Under the pieces are notes generated by a model that was not told the origin of the DNA, did no database searches, and saw only the letters and a list, made by a program, of their open reading frames with translations. Shown here in pieces: positions 1 to 4,335 of a stretch of 5,999 nucleotides of DNA. Position numbers and translations under genes: made by a program. Source of the DNA: Microcaldota archaeon (GTDB taxonomy: Archaea > Micrarchaeota > Micrarchaeia > Norongarragalinales > Norongarragalinaceae); the NCBI GenBank assembly GCA_018304285.1, contig JAGVWL010000023.1, forward strand, positions 1 through 5,999. Direction: 5' to 3'. Numbering within the stretch: the first letter of the stretch is position 1; each line of letters begins with the position of its first letter.

Positions 1-410
1 GGGTCGTTGTCCGAATGGAAAACGAAAAAATTCCGGCAATTGTGCTTGATCTTGGTCCAGTAGAAAGGCTTTCCTATGAACAGCTTGTCGCCATCGTAGT
101 TTTTTATCGGCAGGATGCCGACCGGCGCAGCAACGAAAAACGCAGCCTTGATTTTCGTTTCCTGCCTTTCCAAAACACGCAGCAGGAAAGCGCCGCCCAA
201 ACTGTGGCCGATTAGAATAGTGTCGGGAGTTATTTCTTTTTCGTATTTTTCCAATACTTCGAGCCAGTTTTCGAGCGTTTGGTTGTCGGGAGTTGGAAAC
301 TGGGGCACGAGCGTTTTGCATCCGAGGGCTTCAAGCTGCTGTTTTAGCCACGGAAACCAGTTTTCTTCGGGATGCCCGGCCGTTCCATGAAAAATGAGTG
401 CGTTGGTCAC
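1..410 (-). CDS. RBBP9/YdeN-family alpha/beta serine hydrolase (partial, C-terminus off the left edge)
   Basis: The 136 visible codons encode the first two thirds of a small alpha/beta hydrolase, probably a cytoplasmic esterase-like enzyme of unknown substrate. The N-terminus has the family opening HGTAGHPEENWFPWLK (residues 8-23). The nucleophile elbow GHSLGG places the catalytic serine at Ser70. The segment HSDNDP at the window edge carries the likely catalytic Asp, probably Asp136. The catalytic His would lie outside the window. The start is taken as GTG at 408-410 because the family's first beta strand (NALIFHG) follows at once and a TATA-like box lies 26.5 bp upstream, so the mRNA would be leaderless. 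The gene is divergent from the winged-helix/toxin pair. Family membership is confident; the substrate cannot be inferred. Confidence 0.88.
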   Translation of the reverse strand, partial: MTNALIFHGTAGHPEENWFPWLKQQLEALGCKTLVPQFPTPDNQTLENWLEVLEKYEKEITPDTILIGHSLGGAFLLRVLERQETKIKAAFFVAAPVGILPIKNYDGDKLFIGKPFYWTKIKHNCRNFFVFHSDND

Positions 411-432
411 AATTGAATGACCAACTTGGACG

Positions 433-440
433 CTATAAAT
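433..440 (-). promoter_or_regulatory. TATA box for the serine hydrolase gene
   Basis: On the minus strand this reads ATTTATAG, a good archaeal TATA box. Its centre lies 26.5 bp before the GTG start at 410, so transcription would begin at or next to the start codon. No SD site precedes the GTG, which fits a leaderless message. Confidence 0.6.
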
Positions 441-482
441 ACTCTAGTTTGCTGCCGTCACTTTCCCCCGATTTGGAAACCC

Positions 483-490
483 TTATATAA
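483..490 (+). promoter_or_regulatory. TATA box for the winged-helix/toxin operon
   Basis: TTATATAA is a strong TATA box. Transcription would start near 512, leaving a leader of about 25 nt that includes an SD site. A second AT-rich candidate, CATATATC at 495-502, would place the start near 525. Which box is used cannot be settled by eye. Confidence 0.55.
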
Positions 491-527
491 CCAGCATATA
501 TCTAATTATTACTGAAAAATAACTTTT

Positions 528-533
528 GGTGAT
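528..533 (+). promoter_or_regulatory. Shine-Dalgarno site of the winged-helix gene
   Basis: GGTGAT matches part of the archaeal SD consensus GGAGGTGAT and sits 4 nt before ATG 538. It favours that ATG over the in-frame TTG 526 and GTG 529. An ATG at 534 is in another frame and touches the SD. Confidence 0.55.
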
Positions 534-537
534 ATGT

Positions 538-798
538 ATGTATGCATTTGCCCATGCGCCGAACTTGAAGACGGTTATCATGGTGGAAAATGCTTTGGCC
601 GGCATGAATCACAGCGTGGTTTCGATAGCGGAGTTAAAGCGCATGCTTCCAAAGCAAGTGAACCACAATACGCTGATGATAATCCTCCAGTATCTGGAGG
701 CGAGCAACAAGATTGCCGTTTCGCTTAAAGGCATTTCGTGGATTGCGAACGACAACCCCAACCTGAAAAAAGCTTTGGTTGGAGGATTGGAATTATGA
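538..798 (+). CDS. Small winged-helix protein, probable antitoxin/regulator of the adjacent RelE-like gene
   Basis: An 86-residue protein with the pattern of a winged helix-turn-helix. A helix (TVIMVENALAG) leads to VSIAELKRMLPKQVNHNTLMIILQYLEASNKI, which resembles helix-turn-recognition helix, and a wing-like strand pair (IAVSLKGISWIAN) precedes a short tail (NPNLKKALVGGLEL). The likely role is DNA binding and autoregulation. Its TGA overlaps the ATG of the RelE-like gene in an ATGA junction at 795-798, typical of translationally coupled toxin-antitoxin pairs, so an antitoxin role is inferred from position. ATG 538 was chosen for its SD site; an upstream GTG/TTG would add 3-4 residues. It looks intact although its partner is broken. 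It could instead be an independent small transcription regulator. Confidence 0.75.
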   Translation: MYAFAHAPNLKTVIMVENALAGMNHSVVSIAELKRMLPKQVNHNTLMIILQYLEASNKIAVSLKGISWIANDNPNLKKALVGGLEL

Positions 799-1141
799 AA
801 AACGTCAGGGTAATATTGTCTCCTGAAGCCGAAGAGATTTACCGTTATCTCAATGCGAAGGCGCCTTCTTCAAAGCTCGAGAGAAGCATTCTCAACGCGG
901 TTAACAAGAAAGTCGAGCTCATCAAAGTTAACATGGCGAGCCGATTTCCAAGGACAAGATTCCTCCGGAGTTCAAGCAAAAATACGGCGTTAACAACTTG
1001 TTCAGGGTTGAGCTTCCGCAGTTTTGGAGAATGCTTTACTCCCTCACGAAAGGAGACTAGGAAATAGAGATAGTGGCTTTTGTGCTGGAAATCGCCGACC
1101 ACGGCAAGTACGACAAGCTATTCGGGTACAAACGAAAATAG
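795..1141 (+). pseudogene. RelE/ParE-like toxin gene, broken by a frameshift and an in-frame TAG
   Basis: The first frame from ATG 795 gives MKNVRVILSPEAEEIYRYLN... to about residue 46 (VELIKVN), as in archaeal RelE/ParE-superfamily toxins, which act on ribosome-bound mRNA or, in ParE types, on gyrase. Near 932-935 the frame jumps. From 935 another frame continues the family sequence (GEPISKDKIPPEFKQKYG, then NNLFRVELPQFWRMLYSL) up to TAG 1058-1060, and after that codon it resumes with EIEIVAFVLEIADHGKYDKLFGYK to the natural TAG at 1139-1141. Family members as I know them have three residues of the kind xHY where only two bases remain, which suggests a 7-bp deletion. Joined together, the product would be about 117 residues, the usual size. 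As it stands, the first frame would end at 1067 after 90 residues with a nonsense C-terminal half. A sequencing or assembly error is possible, but two separate lesions argue for real decay. Confidence 0.8.
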
Positions 1142-1148
1142 GGGTGCA

Positions 1149-1799
1149 TTATTTTTTCCTTAAAACCAAAAACAAGTGGTCTTGCTCGAACGGCTCGAGG
1201 GGGATTTCCTGCTCGATTTCGAACGCTTCGGCCAAGATCTTTTTCACTTTCGCGTAAACGTGTGCCGGCTCTTCGATGGAGTTGATTGCGCGAGACTTGA
1301 TTGCTATCAGCGCGTAGCCCCCTTTCGAGAGAAAACGAGCGTTTGCATTCATGATTTCCGCCTGCTGCGGATCCGCGACGTCCTCGAAAACAACGTCCAC
1401 GCTTCCAATTTCCTCGTAATCCTCGGGCTTGCGCGCATCGGCGAGAATGGGAATCATGTTGCCGCGCTTTTCGCATACCGCGATTAAATCGCGCATTGCG
1501 ATGGGTGCAACTTCAATGCAGTAAACTTCGCCCTTGCTTCCGACGATGTCGGCGACGAATGAAGGCGTGGCTCCGTGCGCGGCGCCGAGATACAATACTT
1601 TAGATTCTTTCGTAATGGGCATGTGCTTGATGCCTTTCGCTATTGCCGCGCAGAGCTTGCTTTGGTTGGGGTTCCACTCGCGGTATTCGCTTCCCTTGTC
1701 TTGCAAGAGCTTTTCCCCGTGGACCTTGAAGCCTTTGAGGGAATTGCGCGTGTAGAACAAGCCGTTTTGGGCGTAAACGCCCGGGAAAAGTTCTCTCAT
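1149..1799 (-). CDS. flpA: Fibrillarin-like rRNA/tRNA 2'-O-methyltransferase
   Basis: This 216-residue protein is the catalytic subunit of box C/D ribonucleoproteins, transferring methyl from S-adenosylmethionine to ribose 2'-OH at guide-RNA-selected sites in rRNA and tRNA. Visible signatures: a short N-terminal beta domain (1-40); YREWNPNQSKLCAAI with Lys48; the SAM-binding loop LYLGAAHGATPSFVADIVG (69-87); the acidic residue Glu96 in YCIEVAP; Asp121 in ILADARKP; Asp140 in FEDVADPQQAEI; Lys168 in AIKSRAINS; His208 in EQDHLFLVL. The K-D-K-H catalytic set therefore appears complete. Length is normal for the archaeal family, and the protein lacks the Gly/Arg-rich N-terminal extension of eukaryal fibrillarin. 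It is the last gene of the Nop5 operon. An SD-like AGGAAGGT (1808-1815) overlaps the end of the preceding gene and sits 8 nt before the ATG. Confidence 0.97.
   Translation of the reverse strand: MRELFPGVYAQNGLFYTRNSLKGFKVHGEKLLQDKGSEYREWNPNQSKLCAAIAKGIKHMPITKESKVLYLGAAHGATPSFVADIVGSKGEVYCIEVAPIAMRDLIAVCEKRGNMIPILADARKPEDYEEIGSVDVVFEDVADPQQAEIMNANARFLSKGGYALIAIKSRAINSIEEPAHVYAKVKKILAEAFEIEQEIPLEPFEQDHLFLVLRKK
1152..1157 (+). terminator. Possible T-tract terminator after the toxin remnant
   Basis: A run of six T follows the toxin remnant's last codon by about 10 bp, and archaeal RNA polymerase can terminate at T-rich tracts. It lies inside the last codons of the convergent fibrillarin gene, where it is simply the complement of lysine codons, so it may be coincidental. 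Confidence 0.25.
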
Positions 1800-1804
1800 C
1801 CGGA

Positions 1805-2482
1805 TTAACCTTCCTGGATTTCTTTAGCTCTCTTGAGTATTCTATTAACTCCCAAGTCCCTGGAGGCGCGGGTCCTGTAATCCCTTAGCGTATCTACTGA
1901 CTCCCGCATTCCGCTTGTCTTTCCGTACTTGGTTGTGTTGGCTTTAAGCATTGCTTTAGCCTGTGTCATCGTAATCGGTTCGAAGTCGGCTTCCGTGAGA
2001 TTTTGGAACGCATGGCGTCTCCAGCCTCTAACTAACTTTATTCCGTGCAAGGCGATGTTGTCGAGCGCCAAGTCCGCCCGGTGCTGCTTTGATTTGCGTG
2101 AACTGCCTTCGAGCAGCTTGTCCAACTCTTCCTGCGTAATGATGTTCGGCTTGATGACGCCGTGGTTTGGAATGATTCTCAAGTCCTTGAAGCGCGAAGG
2201 CAAAGCTTCCCTATCCCTGATTACGATGTTCAGCTTTACCTGATCGATTCGAGCATCGGAGTTTCTGCCTACTTTTCCCACGACGTAAGCCGCAACAAGG
2301 TTGTCCCCCAGCTCTAGTTTCAAATATTCGAGCGCCGAATGCGTGTGAGAGAGTGCAATAGACGACGCAATATGCATGTCTGCATGGTGCTGGATGTTTT
2401 CAGAACTCGGCTTTATCCTTCTTTTTTTCATATAGGCTATCTTGTCTTCAATTGGGTTAGCAAAACGCTCTAGCTCGGCCAT
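1805..2482 (-). CDS. Unrecognised 225-aa protein between Nop5 and fibrillarin; possible degenerate nucleotidyltransferase-like fold
   Basis: I do not recognise this family. The protein is basic and apparently soluble, with no signal peptide or membrane segment. Residues 61-90 contain AYVVGKVGRN...DQVKLNIVIRD, which lines up without gaps to the active-site strand of MNT/Pol-beta-type nucleotidyltransferases (GSxxRG...SDxDLNIVI). The GS serine is replaced by Lys70, and the two metal-binding Asp positions by Gln81 and Lys83. If the resemblance is real, the domain would be catalytically dead. Residues 130-165 look helical and contain RGWRRH, which fits an Rx4H spacing but is weak evidence alone. 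The tail is rich in Lys and Arg and may bind RNA. Position 14 bp after the Nop5 gene and 5 bp before flpA indicates co-transcription and suggests a role linked to C/D RNPs. The ATG is supported by a strong SD. Confidence 0.85.
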   Translation of the reverse strand: MAELERFANPIEDKIAYMKKRRIKPSSENIQHHADMHIASSIALSHTHSALEYLKLELGDNLVAAYVVGKVGRNSDARIDQVKLNIVIRDREALPSRFKDLRIIPNHGVIKPNIITQEELDKLLEGSSRKSKQHRADLALDNIALHGIKLVRGWRRHAFQNLTEADFEPITMTQAKAMLKANTTKYGKTSGMRESVDTLRDYRTRASRDLGVNRILKRAKEIQEG

Positions 2483-2486
2483 TAAT

Positions 2487-2494
2487 TCATCTCC
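2487..2494 (-). promoter_or_regulatory. Shine-Dalgarno site of the 225-aa gene
   Basis: On the minus strand this reads GGAGATGA, close to the archaeal consensus GGAGGTGAT. It lies between the Nop5 stop codon and the ATG at 2482, with about 6 nt between its GGAGAT core and the start. It shows that the internal genes of this operon use SD-led translation. Confidence 0.7.
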
Positions 2495-2496
2495 TT

Positions 2497-3564
2497 TCAG
2501 CGCCTGCCCTTGTCAAAACGCTTGAAGGGTTTCTTGCCGAACGGCTTTCCGCCTTGGCCGCCCGAGCCGCCGTGGCCTCCGCCCCTGTTCCTGTCGAACG
2601 GGCGCCCGCCTCCACTAGGACGGTTGAACGGCTTGCCTCCGAAAGGCCTTCCGCCCCCGCCGCCAAACGGCCTTCTGCCTCCCCCGCCGAAACGCTTGCG
2701 CGGAAAACGGTCGTCTTCAATATCGTCGCGGTAGTTGTGCTTGGGCTTTTCGGACTGCGGCTTTACGGGCGCTTCCTGGATTTGCTTCAAGCGCTTTTCA
2801 AACTGTTCCTTGAGCTTGGGGGCAATAAAGTGCTGCGTGTAAAAGTCGGCTTTCGCCGCGATTGCAAGCTTCGCCGCCAACGCCCTCGCTATCCTCCCGC
2901 GCTGGTGCAGCGGCGCAGAGTTTATTGCCGGATGCTGGAATATGATTCCGTGTTTCGGGGGGCGCGTGTGCTGGCGCAAGTGCTTGAACAAGCTTCTTTC
3001 CGCGCCGATGACTTGGATTGTTGAAGCAGGCATTTCGGCGAGGTTTTTGAGCGAACCGGCTAACGCGAGCAGCCTTGCCGCGAGCAGCGGGTCGAGCATG
3101 AATGCGACGTTTTTCAATTCCTTTTCAACCATGCTGTTGACGTATTCCTCGGTTTCCTTTCTTGCTTCCATAATCCCCGCTATTTGCTTGGCGAATTCTT
3201 TCACTGCGTTGGAATCGTCCTTGTCGAACTTGGCTCCGTAGCTTGCCGCTGCAGCAACCATGATGGCGTGCGCCTTGGTTTCGCTGGCGATTTCAGCGAG
3301 CTTTTCGTCTTGATAGTGTTCTTTGCTGCCGAATTCGGCCGCGATTTTCGCGAGCACGTCGTCGTTAACTCGCAAGTCGGGAAAATTGACTTTATACCAT
3401 TCGTTCAGCCTTTGCTGCAAAAGGCTTTTGACTTCGTCCAAGTCGTCGATGCTGCGCACGGCTTGGATGATGAGCGCGTCTTTCTGGGACAACGCCTCTT
3501 GAGTCTGCAGCTTGGCTTTTTCGAGGAATTTCTTCCTGGTTTCAAGAGCTTTCAACAAAACCAC
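2497..3564 (-). CDS. nop5: Nop5 (Nop56/58 family) box C/D RNP core protein lacking the N-terminal domain, with a Gly/Arg-rich tail
   Basis: Nop5 is the scaffold of archaeal box C/D RNPs: its Nop domain binds the L7Ae-kink-turn complex, its coiled coil dimerises, and its N-terminal domain normally holds fibrillarin. Here (355 aa) residues 28-63 (QKDALIIQAV...NEWYKVNFPDL) match the start of the coiled-coil region, which continues to about 150. The Nop domain spans about 150-265, with STIQVIGAERSLFKHLR and RPPKHGIIFQHP, then RGRIARALAAKLAIAAKAD. Residues 287-355 form a GG(R/K)PF-rich tail. The N-terminal domain of about 120 residues is absent: only some 27 residues precede the coiled coil, and the DNA upstream belongs to a divergent gene. 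The start is uncertain. GTG 3564 gives the longest form, but a TATA-like box points to TTG 3558, two codons later. First gene of the operon with the 225-aa protein and flpA. Confidence 0.95.
   Translation of the reverse strand: MVLLKALETRKKFLEKAKLQTQEALSQKDALIIQAVRSIDDLDEVKSLLQQRLNEWYKVNFPDLRVNDDVLAKIAAEFGSKEHYQDEKLAEIASETKAHAIMVAAAASYGAKFDKDDSNAVKEFAKQIAGIMEARKETEEYVNSMVEKELKNVAFMLDPLLAARLLALAGSLKNLAEMPASTIQVIGAERSLFKHLRQHTRPPKHGIIFQHPAINSAPLHQRGRIARALAAKLAIAAKADFYTQHFIAPKLKEQFEKRLKQIQEAPVKPQSEKPKHNYRDDIEDDRFPRKRFGGGGRRPFGGGGGRPFGGKPFNRPSGGGRPFDRNRGGGHGGSGGQGGKPFGKKPFKRFDKGRR
2500..2706 (-). repeat. Gly/Arg/Phe-rich low-complexity tail of Nop5, with an 8-codon tandem repeat
   Basis: The last 69 codons of nop5 encode repeats built on GGGRPF and GGKPF. 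Two adjacent 24-bp units at 2642-2665 and 2666-2689 encode GGGGGRPF and GGGGRRPF with several silent differences, so the repeat is kept at protein level rather than being a fresh DNA duplication. Such Gly/Arg-rich tails generally bind RNA non-specifically or promote self-association. Confidence 0.85.
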
Positions 3565-3580
3565 CTTTGAGAGCGTAATA

Positions 3581-3588
3581 GTTAAAAC
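3581..3588 (-). promoter_or_regulatory. Probable TATA box of the Nop5-fibrillarin operon
   Basis: On the minus strand this reads GTTTTAAC. Its centre is 26.5 bp before TTG 3558 and 20.5 bp before GTG 3564. The first distance equals that seen for three other genes here, so transcription would start at TTG 3558. An SD-like AGGTGG at 3561-3566 would then lie outside the message or at its very edge, leaving the start codon ambiguous. Confidence 0.45.
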
Positions 3589-3605
3589 AATTTAGCCGAC
3601 GCTTG

Positions 3606-3613
3606 TTTTTAAT
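3606..3613 (+). promoter_or_regulatory. TATA box of the membrane-protein gene
   Basis: TTTTTAAT is centred 26.5 bp before GTG 3636, predicting a leaderless message. It lies downstream of the in-frame TTG 3603, so that earlier start would not be transcribed. It shares a 71-bp divergent spacer with the Nop5 operon promoter. Confidence 0.55.
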
Positions 3614-3635
3614 ACTCTTTTTGCGTTGTTTAATC

Positions 3636-4310
3636 GTGGAAATTCTCAAGCTCGGAAGGGGTTTTGGCTGGCTATTAGTTTCCTTGTTTCTGGCCTCTGC
3701 CTGTATTTCCCTGATTTATGCGGTTTCTTATTCCCCCTGTTCTAGTTCCAACTTCGATTTCCGCATGCCGTTAGTATTGTTCCCACTCTTTTTCTTGGGA
3801 TTTTTCTTTATTCTAATCCGCTGGGACGGGAAACAAGTGCATCCCCTTAGCAACGCCAAGCTATTTGGAATCGCACTCTTAGCTCTGGTACTTCTGTTTT
3901 TGCTGTTGAACGCATTCTTCTTCCAGCCCGTAGCATCTTGCGTCGGTGGCCCTGTAGATGCTATGCACGACGGCTTGGGAATCACGTGGTCGAAAGGGTT
4001 CGGCATAACGACCGCCAAGAAGGTGACTTTCGAGAACGGCGCTTTGATTGTTAAAAGCTCTGTAATTCGAGACATTCCTATTTCTGAAGACGAACTGCAA
4101 TTCGCTTGTGGGGATACTGCAATTTGCAATTCAGACAATCTCAATGTTGCAAGCGACGGCTCGAAGATTGACGCCAACCGAAGGATTGAAGCGCAAATAG
4201 TGGTTTGCGGCGACTCCGAGAAGCCCGGCGTCCCCAGGTATTGCGTTGGCGTCGGGCAGAGTGCAGAGGAAGCAAGAACCGCATGCACCAGCGCTTGCGG
4301 AATTGCTTAA
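3636..4310 (+). CDS. Three-helix membrane protein with a Cys-rich C-terminal domain, function unknown
   Basis: I do not recognise this 224-residue protein. Three hydrophobic segments are clear: about 10-30 (FGWLLVSLFLASACISLIYAV), 45-61 (PLVLFPLFFLGFFFILI) and 76-96. The basic N-terminus and the loop RWDGKQVHPLSNAK favour N-in topology, which puts the short loop with Cys35 and the whole C-terminal domain (97-224) outside the membrane. That domain has seven cysteines (102, 158, 164, 191, 203, 217, 221), suggesting disulfide stabilisation; it ends in CVGVGQSAEEARTACTSACGIA. GTG 3636 was chosen because the TATA-like box lies 26.5 bp upstream of it and no SD site is visible. The gene is divergent from the Nop5 operon. 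Its stop codon lies inside the probable promoter of the synthetase gene. Confidence 0.8.
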   Translation: MEILKLGRGFGWLLVSLFLASACISLIYAVSYSPCSSSNFDFRMPLVLFPLFFLGFFFILIRWDGKQVHPLSNAKLFGIALLALVLLFLLLNAFFFQPVASCVGGPVDAMHDGLGITWSKGFGITTAKKVTFENGALIVKSSVIRDIPISEDELQFACGDTAICNSDNLNVASDGSKIDANRRIEAQIVVCGDSEKPGVPRYCVGVGQSAEEARTACTSACGIA

Positions 4311-4313
4311 AAC
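4306..4313 (+). promoter_or_regulatory. Probable TATA box of the glycyl-tRNA synthetase gene
   Basis: CTTAAAAC is centred 26.5 bp before GTG 4336, which would give a leaderless message starting at that GTG. The box contains the TAA stop codon (4308-4310) of the preceding membrane-protein gene. Confidence 0.5.
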
Positions 4314-4335
4314 CTTGTTTTGCAAAAGTATCTGA

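Noticed and set aside
155..163. RGWRRH of the 225-aa protein (protein residues near 152-157) as a HEPN ribonuclease motif
   Set aside because: Rx4H is very short and expected by chance in a basic protein; the surrounding helices were not recognisable as HEPN. The coordinates given here are residue-scale, and the coding DNA lies near 2012-2029 on the minus strand.
483..502. AT-rich symmetric sequence (TATATA...ATATAT) as an operator of the toxin-antitoxin pair
   Set aside because: The symmetry consists almost wholly of alternating A/T, which is self-complementary, and is already explained by TATA boxes.
1058..1060. TAG in the toxin gene as a pyrrolysine or read-through codon
   Set aside because: The same gene is also frameshifted upstream, so decoding the TAG would not restore the protein; a nonsense mutation is simpler.
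2149..2220. C-box-like TTGATGA followed by a D-box-like CTGA about 65 bases on, as a box C/D RNA gene
   Set aside because: No internal D'/C' boxes were found, the first base departs from the C-box consensus, and the stretch lies within coding sequence of the 225-aa gene.
2554..3024. A 156-codon plus-strand open frame rich in Ala/Pro/Arg
   Set aside because: It is the complement of the nop5 Gly/Arg-rich tail and Nop domain; the low-complexity DNA keeps several frames open.
3728..4288. A 186-codon minus-strand open frame opposite the membrane-protein gene
   Set aside because: The plus-strand frame has coherent membrane segments, a Cys-rich domain and a well-placed promoter; the antisense product has no such organisation.
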